Shown here in pieces: positions 1 through 8,512 of a stretch of DNA of 64,000 nt; position 1 is the stretch's first letter, and every line of letters begins with the position of its first letter. This stretch comes from Mastigias papua (lineage: Eukaryota > Cnidaria > Scyphozoa > Rhizostomeae > Mastigiidae), in assembly GCA_964019165.1 (NCBI GenBank), contig OZ025282.1:3422631-3486630 (forward strand). The letters run 5' to 3'. The position numbers and the translations under genes were made by a program. The notes under the pieces are model-generated. The model saw only the letters and a list, made by a program, of their open reading frames with translations, searched no databases and had not been told where the DNA came from.

Positions 1-2
1 AA

Positions 3-2096
3 CACCATAACCATATTTCGGGCGATTTTATTGCTACAATATGCCAATCATGTAACTCTAAGATTCGTGTTGATTGTACTTTATATATCGTATTTCACTA
101 TCTAAGAGGCTATGACATACACTATATCATAACTAAAATAAATGATTATTTTAAGGATTCTAATATTAATCTTTTAGGGCATAATAGCTCAAGTATTTTC
201 CATGTTGGAATACAAAATAATATTAAGATCATTGATTCACATGAATATATCAAAGGATCGTTAAAAACTTTATCAGAAAACTTGAAAGTTAAAGATATAA
301 TTCACACACGTGAATTAGTTGATAAATACGGCCGTGAATATTTAATTAAAGATATTTTCCCATTTCGATATGTCGATGATTTTTCAAAATATAATGAAAA
401 TACGTTTCCCGACATTGAATATTTTGACAACATAGATAAAGATATATATAATAAATACAGAAAATTTTATTATTCTATGTTTAATAGCTTGGGTGAATAT
501 TCCGATTATTATTTAAGCAAGGATGTGAAATTATTATCTGATGTAATGGAATCTTATAGAGGGTTGTTTATGGATAAATACGGTACTGAAATATTTTCGC
601 ATTATAGTATTAATTCTTTGACTTGGGAAGTCATGAAAAAATGGTGTCCGGTACAAATAAAGATTTTAGACAATTACAAAATTTATAGCGCGTTTGAATC
701 GATGGTAAGAGGAGGATTATGTGATATTTCAACAACGAGATATGCATGTGCAAATAATAAATTTATGAAAAATTATGATCCAACCACAGAATCTTCATTT
801 ATAATGCATTTTGATATAAACTCGATGTATGGACACGTTATGAGATCTTATCCGTTACCATATGATGATTTTTCTTATTTAACAAACGAAGAGATACAAC
901 AATTTAATATATGGGATCATGATATAAATAGCGAATATGGTTATATTCTTAATATTGACATTAGTGAAATCGATATAAAATACCATGATTATTATAACGA
1001 TTTACCGTTATTTCCTATGAAAACTAAAATATTGAAAAAAAATATAAGCGATTATCAAAAAACAATATTAAAAGACAAATCATTCATTTCTACCGAAAAA
1101 TTAATATGTGATTTAAATAAAAAAGAAAATTACACCATACATTATCTTACTTTGCAATTTTATTTAAAAATGCCTGGTTTTAAAATTAAAGATATAAATT
1201 ATATCATTAAATTCAAACAAGCAAAATTTATGAAAGATTATATCGAATACAATCATAAAAATAGAATTGAGGCTGACAATAATAATGATAAATTAATGTA
1301 CAAACTTATGATAAATTCATGCTTTGGTAGATCGCTTTTAAATAAAATTAAATACTCAACGAATATAAAGATGTTTAACGACGACAATTATGAAAAAGTT
1401 TTAAAAATAATATCTAGCGATCGATTTAAAGATTATGAAATAATCGATGAGAATAATGCTCTATTAAATATTGAAAAACAATGTATAAAATTAGACTCGC
1501 CAGCGTACATTGGCTCATGTATTTTAGACTTGTCGAAAATAATTTTCTATGATAATTTCTATAAATTGAAAAAAAGATATGGTAATAATATTTCATTAAT
1601 GTATTATGATACTGACTCGTATTTATGTCATATTAAAACTGATGATGTTTACAAAGATATGAGTGAAATGAATATTTTTGACATGTCAAGTTATAAATCT
1701 GATTTTAAATACTATAAACAAGGAGTTTATGAAATGGGTCTATTAAAAGATGAAAATGCATCTAGTAAAGATGAAAATTCTGTGTATAATTCACAAATTG
1801 TTGAGGCATGTGCTTTGAAAAGTAAATTATATGGATATAGAAAAGAGAATGAAAAAGTTAATTTTAAAGGTATAAAAAATGAATTAGATTTTCAATCATT
1901 AAAAGATGCTATATTTGATAATGAAACAATTAAAAGTGAATTTTATACAATAAAAGCTAAAGATCATAAAATATTTTCATATACAGATCAAAAATTATTA
2001 ATGTCATATACAGATAAACGTTATTTATATAATCCTGTTATGTCATATGCTTATGGTCATTACATGATTGATAATAATTATGAAAATATGATATAA
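3..2096 (+). CDS. polB: Protein-primed family B DNA polymerase (5'-partial)
   Basis: Replicates the element's DNA by protein priming. The reading frame is open from position 3, so the start codon lies left of the window and about 697 codons are visible. In order: a C/H cluster and the exonuclease II motif FHYLRGYDIHYI (roughly 93-130), exonuclease III-like YYLSKDVKLLSDVM near 510-545, polymerase motif A FDINSMYGHVMRSYPLP (about 810-860), motif B KLMINSCFGR (about 1300-1330), and motif C YYDTDSYLCHI with the catalytic DTD (about 1603-1635), followed by a typical YEMGLLKDE segment near 1730. No frameshift or internal stop is seen. It lies upstream of the structural genes on the same strand. The family includes Polinton, adintovirus, adenovirus and linear-plasmid polymerases; residue pattern and neighbours favour the Polinton/adintovirus branch. 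Confidence 0.93.
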   Translation, partial: HHNHISGDFIATICQSCNSKIRVDCTLYIVFHYLRGYDIHYIITKINDYFKDSNINLLGHNSSSIFHVGIQNNIKIIDSHEYIKGSLKTLSENLKVKDIIHTRELVDKYGREYLIKDIFPFRYVDDFSKYNENTFPDIEYFDNIDKDIYNKYRKFYYSMFNSLGEYSDYYLSKDVKLLSDVMESYRGLFMDKYGTEIFSHYSINSLTWEVMKKWCPVQIKILDNYKIYSAFESMVRGGLCDISTTRYACANNKFMKNYDPTTESSFIMHFDINSMYGHVMRSYPLPYDDFSYLTNEEIQQFNIWDHDINSEYGYILNIDISEIDIKYHDYYNDLPLFPMKTKILKKNISDYQKTILKDKSFISTEKLICDLNKKENYTIHYLTLQFYLKMPGFKIKDINYIIKFKQAKFMKDYIEYNHKNRIEADNNNDKLMYKLMINSCFGRSLLNKIKYSTNIKMFNDDNYEKVLKIISSDRFKDYEIIDENNALLNIEKQCIKLDSPAYIGSCILDLSKIIFYDNFYKLKKRYGNNISLMYYDTDSYLCHIKTDDVYKDMSEMNIFDMSSYKSDFKYYKQGVYEMGLLKDENASSKDENSVYNSQIVEACALKSKLYGYRKENEKVNFKGIKNELDFQSLKDAIFDNETIKSEFYTIKAKDHKIFSYTDQKLLMSYTDKRYLYNPVMSYAYGHYMIDNNYENMI

Positions 2097-2203
2097 AAAT
2101 TATGCATTTATCTTATAATATAAGTACAGTTAATACACTTATCTCGTTAATTAATTACAACATATGTATTTATCTGATGAGATAATTACATATCATGTAA
2201 TTA

Positions 2204-2220
2204 TTATAATATATATTATA
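2204..2220 (+). promoter_or_regulatory. AT-box abutting the start codon at 2221
   Basis: ATTATAATATATATTATA-type sequence ends directly at the ATG. It decides the start: the frame is open from an earlier ATG at 2164, but only 2221 has the box seen before the other genes. An orphan copy (TTATAATATAAG) lies at about 2114-2125 with no ATG directly after it. Confidence 0.6.
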
Positions 2221-3603
2221 ATGAAATTAGAAGAATATCAAAAACTTATTGAGTTACAATTATTGACTGAATCAGGGTTGCAAAATATACTTGAAGCTAA
2301 TAAGGCGTATCAAAACAATGAAATCAATAAAGATTTTAATAATGCAAAATTGTTTAAGCCAATTACAGATAGTAATAAAGAATTAATTGATCGTATTGAA
2401 AAAAAAACAGATCAAAGTGATGAATTAATAAAACAAATAACACAAGCTTTGCCATTATATAATCAACAAATACAACAAGAACCATTAACTTATGATGATG
2501 GTAATGAAAATAATGAACAAGAAAAATCATCACAAGAAACTAAGGACGACCGGACAAGACAATTAGGTCCCATGAATATTTTTAATAAAGAAGAATATAA
2601 GTTTATTGATGACTTAATACACAATAAACGAGTTTATTTGTACACTAGAAAATCAGATAATACCGATATATATACAAAAATAAAATTATTAGATTTGAGA
2701 AAATTAAATAATTATTCAAACGACGAATTATCAGAATATTTAAAATCAAACGATCTTGAAAGTTTTACAAAACAGTTAAGTGGGGCAAAAAAATATCATG
2801 ATGGATTTGATATGAAAATTGAAGCTCTAAATAAATATAAAAAAGCAATATCGGCTTATATAAATAGTAGTGATTTTGTAAAAAAAGACGATAAAAAACC
2901 AGATGATAAAGCAGACGATAAACCAGACGATAAACCAGACGATAAAGCGGATGATAAAGTAGAGAATAAAAATAATGAGAACAAAATTACAGAGATTGAA
3001 GGCGAAGGTATTAAACGAAGAAACGGATATAAGATAAAAAATGAAAAATATGGAGAAAAGATTAAAATAAACATGGACAAATTATTTAACAATTACTATG
3101 TCGAAGCATGGTATGGTGATCATGTTATTTACGAGAACCAGGGAGATAAGGATACTTATGATTTACTAACAAAAGGCAGAATTAATAAGAAGAAAAAATA
3201 TAGTAAATTAAGTCAGCAAATTTTCAATGATATGGTTATATTATCAGGAATGGTTAAAAAAAGAAATGGTAAAAATAAATTATTAGGCACAAGTAATATT
3301 ATTTTAAACGAGAATGACTTAAAAAAAAGGATCGCTTTATTAAGAGGTTCTGTTATTGCTGGTAACGATAACAAGAAAATACAACAGGAATTAGCAAGTC
3401 TTAGTAGTCAAAAAGACGTGGTACAAAATAAATCGATCGATGATTTATATAATGATCTTAAAACATTAACACCGATATTAAAAACGAGTCAAGGAGACGA
3501 AAATGTTCATAATCAAGTTTATAATATTATTGATTATCTCAGAACGAATCGACATATATCACGCGATCAATATCATAAATATATAAAAAAACATTTAATG
3601 TAA
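2221..3603 (+). CDS. Uncharacterised virion-associated-type protein with acidic DDK repeats
   Basis: A 460-residue protein of unknown function between polymerase and penton-like genes. The N-terminal third is helical and charged with Gln/Asn-rich stretches. A low-complexity stretch of PDDKADDK-type repeats lies at about residues 220-245. The C-terminal third has a segment RIALLRGSVIAGNDNKK followed by a helical tail (IDYLRTNRHISRDQYHKYI). From memory, a Leu-Leu-x-Gly-Ser-Ile-x-Ala-Gly-Asn pattern of this kind recurs in uncharacterised proteins beside Polinton capsid genes, so a virion or assembly role is inferred from neighbourhood only. Start chosen at 2221 because of the AT-box; starting at 2164 would add 19 mostly Ile/Tyr residues translated from that box. 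The TAA stop overlaps the next gene's AT-box. Confidence 0.75.
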   Translation: MKLEEYQKLIELQLLTESGLQNILEANKAYQNNEINKDFNNAKLFKPITDSNKELIDRIEKKTDQSDELIKQITQALPLYNQQIQQEPLTYDDGNENNEQEKSSQETKDDRTRQLGPMNIFNKEEYKFIDDLIHNKRVYLYTRKSDNTDIYTKIKLLDLRKLNNYSNDELSEYLKSNDLESFTKQLSGAKKYHDGFDMKIEALNKYKKAISAYINSSDFVKKDDKKPDDKADDKPDDKPDDKADDKVENKNNENKITEIEGEGIKRRNGYKIKNEKYGEKIKINMDKLFNNYYVEAWYGDHVIYENQGDKDTYDLLTKGRINKKKKYSKLSQQIFNDMVILSGMVKKRNGKNKLLGTSNIILNENDLKKRIALLRGSVIAGNDNKKIQQELASLSSQKDVVQNKSIDDLYNDLKTLTPILKTSQGDENVHNQVYNIIDYLRTNRHISRDQYHKYIKKHLM

Positions 3604-3614
3604 TATAATATAAA
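3601..3614 (+). promoter_or_regulatory. AT-box abutting the start codon at 3615
   Basis: TAATATAATATAAA ends directly at the ATG and begins inside the stop codon of the preceding gene. Confidence 0.6.
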
Positions 3615-4379
3615 ATGGATTACCCTATATATATCGATACAACAAAAATTAACGAAACCCCTAATTTATACGGTACACATAACGATTTTTATGTTGTAAT
3701 GGAAGGCGATGGCTTAGAGTTCCCTAATACTAACGAAAATTATCTTGCATTAGTTACTTTTAATCTTAATTATACATGGAATAACATCGATTCTACTAAA
3801 TATAATAATAATACTGTTAGATATAGCTCGGATAACGGTTCTACGTTTAAAACGATTACATTCGCTGATGGTAATTATAGCTACTCAGATTTAAGTAATT
3901 ATATATCTAATTATCTTGAAAGTCAAGGTGACTCAAAAACAGGGATACAATTGTATTACGTTAGTAGTTTAAAGAAAATATTCATTGAATTAGAGTCTAA
4001 TTATAAAATCGATTTTCGATCCAATAAGAGCTTCGCAAAATTATTAGGTTTTGAGAATTCAAATGCTATAATAGTAACAAGTGGTTATAGTAACGATACA
4101 CCGGATATTACGAATTCTTTAGACAATATAAATGTTCATTGTAGTTTATTGTCCGATGTAATTTACAATGGTGCGAGATCTGATATTTTATATACATTTG
4201 GCGTCAGCGAATACCGTATAGGTTATACAATACCAATAAAAGAGCAAAATGTATTAACTTTTCATAAGATGAATAATTATATAGTAAAAAGAATGCGTAT
4301 TCAAATTAAAGATTCGTTAGATAGACCTGTTGATTTACGCGATCCAATTACAATGTTGTTATTTATACGAAAATATTAA
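3615..4379 (+). CDS. Penton-like minor capsid protein
   Basis: A 254-residue protein beginning MDYPIYIDTTKINETPNLYG. The composition is beta-rich with few long helices. The C-terminal half (INVHCSLLSDVIYNGARSD ... YTIPIKEQNVLTFHK ... RMRIQIKDSLDRPVDL ... TMLLFIRKY) follows the layout of the single-jelly-roll minor capsid (penton) proteins of Polintons: a host-facing strand pattern, an N-H-S/C-x-L-x-D-V-like segment and a closing strand with an Asp-Arg-Pro-Val-Asp-Leu turn. It would fill the capsid vertices. Position just upstream of the major capsid gene supports this. The assignment is by pattern and synteny; a structure prediction showing a single jelly roll would settle it. Confidence 0.65.
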   Translation: MDYPIYIDTTKINETPNLYGTHNDFYVVMEGDGLEFPNTNENYLALVTFNLNYTWNNIDSTKYNNNTVRYSSDNGSTFKTITFADGNYSYSDLSNYISNYLESQGDSKTGIQLYYVSSLKKIFIELESNYKIDFRSNKSFAKLLGFENSNAIIVTSGYSNDTPDITNSLDNINVHCSLLSDVIYNGARSDILYTFGVSEYRIGYTIPIKEQNVLTFHKMNNYIVKRMRIQIKDSLDRPVDLRDPITMLLFIRKY

Positions 4380-4385
4380 TTATAT

Positions 4386-4398
4386 CATATAATATAAG
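4386..4398 (+). promoter_or_regulatory. AT-box abutting the start codon at 4399
   Basis: CATATAATATAAG ends directly at the ATG, in the 19-nt gap after the penton-like gene. Confidence 0.6.
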
Positions 4399-4782
4399 AT
4401 GAATAGAAGTTTTCGAGATGAGAAAATACGAGATACTTATGGTTATGGCATTTCTGACGTGTTTAAAAGTATGTTTAATTCTGCAGCTAAAAATATAGCG
4501 AGCGAATCTACAAAAAAAATAGCTAAAAGCGCTGTTGAAAGTGCTGCTAAATCATCTGCAGATGTATTAGGGAAAAGGGGCGCTGAACATATAGCAAATA
4601 AAATATTTAATAATACAGACAATAAAAAGACTCAACCGGTAATTGATCAATCGCAAATAAATGATGATGTAATACCAAATAAAGGCCCAATTATAGAAAA
4701 AGAATTAAAGAAGATATATAAGACAGAAGATGATATTAATAATAAAAGTGACATTTCAAAGAAATTCAATGAATTATTATAA
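4399..4782 (+). CDS. Small amphipathic-helix virion protein (pVI-like candidate)
   Basis: A 127-residue protein. Residues about 15-70 form an Ala/Ser/Lys-rich amphipathic helix (SAAKNIASESTKKIAKSAVE, then SAAKSSADVLGKRGAEHIA), and the rest is charged and probably disordered. In adintoviruses and Polintons a small protein with such a helix sits beside the capsid genes and has been compared with adenovirus pVI, which lyses membranes during entry. Here that role is inferred only from composition and position between penton-like and major capsid genes. No catalytic motif or signal peptide is visible. Confidence 0.6.
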   Translation: MNRSFRDEKIRDTYGYGISDVFKSMFNSAAKNIASESTKKIAKSAVESAAKSSADVLGKRGAEHIANKIFNNTDNKKTQPVIDQSQINDDVIPNKGPIIEKELKKIYKTEDDINNKSDISKKFNELL

Positions 4783-4797
4783 TATATAATATAAGAG
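4781..4797 (+). promoter_or_regulatory. AT-box before the start codon at 4798
   Basis: AATATATAATATAAGAG ends directly at the ATG; the TATAATATAAG core is 2 nt from the start codon. Confidence 0.6.
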
Positions 4798-6069
4798 ATG
4801 AATTTTGATTTTCGTAAAGACACTGAAAAATGCGATTTAGTAATTCAGCCACCTATTGATTCTTCACAACCAAAAAAATATATCTTCAGAATCGGTAGTT
4901 CACAGGATTATTTGCCGATTGATTGGTACAAGTCTTATTTACATGTTACATTAGATGTTAAAAAAAAATCAGACGGTACAGCTCTTACTGACGGTGCTGT
5001 AATAGCGCTTGCCAGTGATAGTTGTTCTTTAATTAATAGTTTTAAATTTGAGTCAGATAGCAGACAGATTTATTATGCCACGGACATTAATTATGCAATG
5101 ACGACTAAAAATCTTATGGAAATGAGTAATGAATATATAAATACTGCAGGAAAACGTATGTTTATGTATCCAAGCCTTAAAAATGGTACAACAATTACCA
5201 AATACACAATGGATGCTACGACAAATACAGTAAAATCAGACAATGCAGCATACAATGCTAATTATCATAAGAGAATGATTTTAACAAAATCAACAATAGA
5301 TATGATAATTCCATTAAACACCATGGAGTTCTTTCAAAGCATGAAAAACACCCTCATCCCGCCTACTAAAGTCGAAATCACAGTTGATATCGAACAGGAC
5401 GATATTCTACTTTACCATAATGGCGGCGATGATGCTAAAATAGTTATCAAGGATATATTTTTATGTTATGAAAAATTGACTTTATCAGCAGCAAATCGAT
5501 TACTGTATACAAAATTCTTATCGAGTCAACAAATTATTAATTTTTATAGAGAATCTATTGTCTTCCAAACAAGCTTGAAAAATCGTGAGAAAAACATCAT
5601 TCTATATGAAACAATAAATAAACCAAGAGAGCTTTTTGTTTGGTTCACTTATACGGAAAATAGAACTGGTCGACAGGCCAATGATTCGTTCCAAATAGAT
5701 ACAAATTCAATGGCAATAGTGAATGCAACCATAGTGGTAAATGATAATATTCATGTACCAATGACTCCATATAATTGTTCCACGCGAAGTATACAAGCTT
5801 ATAATGAATTGCTTAAATATATGACGGATAAAAACAAACGCGAAAGTACGTTTATTGATTATGAATTATTTAAGACAAAATACATGATTTTGTATTTCGA
5901 TCTTAAGAATAATATTTCAGATACGTTACGAAACAGTTATTGTAAAATAGAATTCAAATATATATTAAAGGATGAAATGGCGAGTGAATATACAATATAT
6001 TCATTGATGCTTCATGAAGATCAATATAAGATCTCGTTGATTAACGGAAAGAGCGAGATTATGAAATAA
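4798..6069 (+). CDS. Major capsid protein, double jelly-roll (hexon-like)
   Basis: A 423-residue protein without long helices, in the position expected for the major capsid gene. Recognisable segments are an N-terminal strand block with SCSLINSFKFESDSRQIYYA (about residues 75-95), an MILTKSTIDMIIPLNTMEFF ... LIPPTKVEITVDIEQ block (about 160-205) resembling the start of the second jelly roll, KIVIKDIFLCYEKLTLSAANR (about 215-240), and KPRELFVWFTYTENRTG (about 280-297). This succession matches the layout I recall from Polinton major capsid proteins annotated in invertebrate genomes. The protein should form trimeric capsomers of an icosahedral shell. It is somewhat short for the family but intact. 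Structure prediction showing two stacked jelly rolls would be decisive. Confidence 0.72.
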   Translation: MNFDFRKDTEKCDLVIQPPIDSSQPKKYIFRIGSSQDYLPIDWYKSYLHVTLDVKKKSDGTALTDGAVIALASDSCSLINSFKFESDSRQIYYATDINYAMTTKNLMEMSNEYINTAGKRMFMYPSLKNGTTITKYTMDATTNTVKSDNAAYNANYHKRMILTKSTIDMIIPLNTMEFFQSMKNTLIPPTKVEITVDIEQDDILLYHNGGDDAKIVIKDIFLCYEKLTLSAANRLLYTKFLSSQQIINFYRESIVFQTSLKNREKNIILYETINKPRELFVWFTYTENRTGRQANDSFQIDTNSMAIVNATIVVNDNIHVPMTPYNCSTRSIQAYNELLKYMTDKNKRESTFIDYELFKTKYMILYFDLKNNISDTLRNSYCKIEFKYILKDEMASEYTIYSLMLHEDQYKISLINGKSEIMK

Positions 6070-6081
6070 AACAATTAATCT

Positions 6082-6098
6082 ACAATATAATATAATAG
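6082..6098 (+). promoter_or_regulatory. AT-box before the start codon at 6099
   Basis: ACAATATAATATAATAG ends directly at the ATG. Confidence 0.6.
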
Positions 6099-6950
6099 AT
6101 GAAATTAATTAATGTTACATTCACACAAAATCAAAAAGATAAATTAAGAAGAGCATATAATAAACGTGAAAATATTGGATTGAAATTAATATATAATCCT
6201 CATGGAGATAGAATTTATGTTAATGATAGGCAATATAACAAATTAATGAAAGGCAAACCTGTGATTATTAATTTTAATGATTCACATTTCCGCGCAATGA
6301 AACAAGACGGAGGTAATTTATTATCATCGTTAATAGGGCCAATAACAAAACTCGCAACTAAAGTAGCACCTGCTTTAACTAAAACAGTTCTACCAGGACT
6401 CGCTACAGGCGTTGCAAGCGCGTTAGGATCGTTGGGAATAGACAGCCTGTTCAGTGGAAAAGGGATTGATGGGAAAACATCAGATCTTATAAAAGCACTC
6501 GCTGTTATTGAGAATGAAGTCAGAAAATTAAGTAAACCACAAAAAAGTAAATTTGATGAAATCATGATGACTGGAAACGGACAAAACGGTCAGACAGGAG
6601 GGTTTCTCGGGACCCTTCTCGCAAGTATAGGGTTACCGCTCGTTATAAAGGCTCTAACGGGGTATGGTATCCATAACCGGCCGTTTGATATGCAAAGTTA
6701 TAAAACACATCCTAAGAAAATACCAATACCACAAAACCAACAACAGCCTATTGTAAAAGAGCCTGTAGATGGTACAGCATTAAAGGAATGGGAATTATGG
6801 AATCCACCGCCTTTTAATGATAATCATGAAATGATTGAATACAAAGGTAAAGGTGTAAAAAAAAAAAGATCAAAAACACACGGAGACGGAATCTTGTTCG
6901 GAAAACAGAGCCCGTTCAAAAACGTGCCGTTGTTAAACATATTATTTTAA
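6099..6950 (+). CDS. pX/pVI-like core or minor virion protein
   Basis: A 283-residue protein. The N-terminus (KLINVTFTQNQKDKLRRAYN ... IYVNDRQYNKLMKGKPVIIN) is a short repeat of the type F-T/S-x-x-Q-x-x-K-L seen twice. It is followed by Gly/Ala-rich hydrophobic stretches (GGNLLSSLIGPITKLATKV; GLATGVASALGSLGIDSLF; GGFLGTLLASIGLPLVIKAL) and a basic, Gly-rich C-terminus ending SPFKNVPLLNILF. From memory, proteins with this duplicated Q-x-x-K-L start and GGFLG-type membrane-like segments are standard neighbours of Polinton and adintovirus capsid genes and have been compared with adenovirus pX/pVI. A role in the virion core or membrane disruption is inferred. An A11 tract at 6857-6867 lies in its 3' part (see separate entry). 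Confidence 0.65.
   Translation: MKLINVTFTQNQKDKLRRAYNKRENIGLKLIYNPHGDRIYVNDRQYNKLMKGKPVIINFNDSHFRAMKQDGGNLLSSLIGPITKLATKVAPALTKTVLPGLATGVASALGSLGIDSLFSGKGIDGKTSDLIKALAVIENEVRKLSKPQKSKFDEIMMTGNGQNGQTGGFLGTLLASIGLPLVIKALTGYGIHNRPFDMQSYKTHPKKIPIPQNQQQPIVKEPVDGTALKEWELWNPPPFNDNHEMIEYKGKGVKKKRSKTHGDGILFGKQSPFKNVPLLNILF
6857..6867 (+). other. A11 homopolymer, possible slippage site between core protein and protease frames
   Basis: Eleven consecutive A residues read GTA-AAA-AAA-AAA-AGA in the core-protein frame. The protease frame is -1 relative to this frame and is open from 6851. Slippage here would join the two frames, but would lose the conserved-looking end of the core protein. It could equally be ordinary low complexity or a sequencing risk. 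Confidence 0.3.
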
Positions 6951-7003
6951 AATTTAAAGACACCAGTACAAGTAATACATATTTACAGTCATGGATTGAT
7001 CAT

Positions 7004-7399
7004 ATGAAAATAAAGAACTTCGGTGGTGTTTATGCAAAAGATCAAATAAAACCCGATTTGATTAAACATAAACATTTTTATATCATAAATTTAGACGATA
7101 TGTATTCGCCTACAAATGGCACGCATTGGGTAGCGTTTTATGTTGATGATGAAAGAATCGAGTATTTTGACAGCTATGGATTAAAACCGCCAGAAATCAT
7201 CAGTGAAAATTATGATTATATATATAACAGTTCGCAATTGCAGTCATATGAAAGTAAGGCTTGTGGTTATTATTGTTTATATTTTATTTATCATCGATCA
7301 CATAATATGAATTTTTATGAAATTATAAAACAATTTTCTCTTACCGATCTTGAATACAATCAAAATCTTATTAAAGAATTCTTTAATAATTATAATTAA
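7004..7399 (+). CDS. Adenain-type (Ulp1/C5-like) maturation protease
   Basis: Cysteine protease that would cleave capsid precursors during virion maturation. Visible features: FGGVYAKDQIKP near the N-terminus, GTHWVAFY with the catalytic His (residue about 46), an acidic residue in ERIEYFDSYG (about 56-62), Gln in SSQLQSYESK, and the catalytic Cys in KACGYYCLYFI (about 86-92). The length of 131 residues is short. In the same frame, 17 more codons before the ATG (6953-7003) read as a plausible family N-terminus (TSNTYLQSWIDHM), and the frame is open to 6851 without any ATG. This gene alone lacks the AT-box, so it may be translated from the upstream gene's mRNA by reinitiation, non-AUG start or frameshift. 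Function is well supported; the exact start is not. Confidence 0.85.
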   Translation: MKIKNFGGVYAKDQIKPDLIKHKHFYIINLDDMYSPTNGTHWVAFYVDDERIEYFDSYGLKPPEIISENYDYIYNSSQLQSYESKACGYYCLYFIYHRSHNMNFYEIIKQFSLTDLEYNQNLIKEFFNNYN

Positions 7400-7413
7400 T
7401 ATTATATATAATA
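7400..7413 (+). promoter_or_regulatory. AT-box abutting the start codon at 7414
   Basis: TATTATATATAATA ends directly at the ATG, immediately after the protease stop codon. Confidence 0.6.
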
Positions 7414-8397
7414 ATGGGTGTGCATGACGGTTCACATAAAATCGAGAATACAAACGATCAATATATAAAAAAACGTGAAGATATTGATATGCATAATAGA
7501 AGAATTGATAATTTAAAAACGATTTGTATGACAGATTCAACAAGTAATTTAAAATATGCTATTAATATGGAGTGTTTATTGTCGTACACATATTCGCAGA
7601 TCAGCGAAACATTATTTTGGGAATATTATCAACAAGCCACTGCGTTTTATAAAATAGACACAGCGAATTCACATGAAGTAACTTTTGATTCAGTAAGAAG
7701 CGTTTCAAAATTATTCGATCAAAGCCTATCAGGCGATAATTCTGAACAAAGCACATATAATTTACAACCGACAATTTGTACGAAAGCAAATAGAATAAAT
7801 AATCGTTACTATCTTGAATTTAATGGGTCACAAAGGATGATTTCAGATATTAACTTAAACGTACAAACAGGACAGGAAGATATTGTAAATGTATTTATTG
7901 TATATAAATTAAATTCGTTTAGTACGAGCTATTGGACGACTAACGGGCTTTGTGGGCAAGACGCGATGGGCTTTCATCGCTTTTTAAGCTTTAGTCATTA
8001 TGGCGATCTTATAATTTCATCCACTGTGAACGATATGACTGTAATAGGCAAGAATACAACGAATGGTCGATCACCTATAAGCGATTATAAAAATAAAGCA
8101 AACGCAGGTGAAACTGGTAAATGGATATGTCTCAGTTGTCACTGGAATATTCCAAGTGAAACTAGTTATGTTTATTGCAATGGTAAAATGATTGGTGAAT
8201 TTAACTCGGTTTCGCGGCAAGGATCGACACAGACGACTTTCGGCGATATAAATCCATTAGGCAAAGCAGGGTTAAATGGACAAATCAGCGCTTTTATGTT
8301 ATACAAAAATAAACGTATGACAGCCAGAGACATTTTACTTCACCACAAAGTCTTATGTAAATGGTATAGTGTTGAACATGATGAAATTATATTATAA
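7414..8397 (+). CDS. ConA/LamG-headed adhesin (fibre-type)
   Basis: A 327-residue protein with two parts. The N-terminus (about residues 1-60) has DMHNRRIDNLKTI, like the D-x-x-x-N-R/K-I-x-N-L collar repeats of phage and viral tail fibres. The rest is beta-rich and laid out as a concanavalin A/laminin-G-like domain: YYLEFNGSQRM, a VNVFIVYKL strand, WICLSCHWN, a TSYVYCNGKMIGEF strand and GLNGQISAFMLYKNKRM near the end. Such domains bind carbohydrates or receptors, so a host-attachment role on the virion is inferred. Its closing segment parallels that of the larger fibre at 8513-10732 (FNGKFYDFSMLQNISVEEM), suggesting the two heads are related. Confidence 0.7.
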   Translation: MGVHDGSHKIENTNDQYIKKREDIDMHNRRIDNLKTICMTDSTSNLKYAINMECLLSYTYSQISETLFWEYYQQATAFYKIDTANSHEVTFDSVRSVSKLFDQSLSGDNSEQSTYNLQPTICTKANRINNRYYLEFNGSQRMISDINLNVQTGQEDIVNVFIVYKLNSFSTSYWTTNGLCGQDAMGFHRFLSFSHYGDLIISSTVNDMTVIGKNTTNGRSPISDYKNKANAGETGKWICLSCHWNIPSETSYVYCNGKMIGEFNSVSRQGSTQTTFGDINPLGKAGLNGQISAFMLYKNKRMTARDILLHHKVLCKWYSVEHDEIIL

Positions 8398-8409
8398 TAT
8401 AATATAAAA
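8394..8409 (+). promoter_or_regulatory. AT-box abutting the micro-gene start at 8410
   Basis: ATAATATAATATAAAA-type sequence ends directly at the ATG of a 30-codon frame, which is the main argument that this short frame is a gene. Confidence 0.6.
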
Positions 8410-8502
8410 ATGAACCATCATACATTAATATATTTTATTCGCCGTTTGATTTTTACAATACCCTTACCATTATTTTGGTTAATAATATTTCAATTATTAT
8501 AA
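8410..8502 (+). CDS. 30-residue putative membrane micropeptide
   Basis: A short frame of 30 codons plus TAA, preceded by the same AT-box as the large genes and filling the gap between the two adhesin genes. It encodes MNHHTLIYFIRRLIFTIPLP followed by LFWLIIFQLL: one hydrophobic helix broken by Arg-Arg, long enough for a single membrane span. No homologue is recognised. Very small membrane proteins are known in other viruses, for example as holin-like, envelope-associated or viroporin-like proteins, but no function can be assigned here. The alternative is a chance frame downstream of a promoter serving 8513. Confidence 0.5.
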   Translation: MNHHTLIYFIRRLIFTIPLPLFWLIIFQLL

Positions 8503-8512
8503 CATATATTAT
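8503..8512 (+). promoter_or_regulatory. AT-box abutting the start codon at 8513
   Basis: CATATATTAT ends directly at the ATG, right after the micropeptide stop codon. Confidence 0.55.

Noticed and set aside
2856..3092. Leu/Ser-rich minus-strand frame with apparent repeats
   Set aside because: Antisense of the DDK acidic repeat in the 2221-3603 gene.
6215..6565. 116-codon minus-strand frame inside the core-protein gene
   Set aside because: Antisense shadow of a strongly supported gene, with no AT-box at its start and no recognisable motif.
7298..7543. Hydrophobic minus-strand frame over the protease/adhesin border
   Set aside because: Antisense shadow over two genes, without AT-box.
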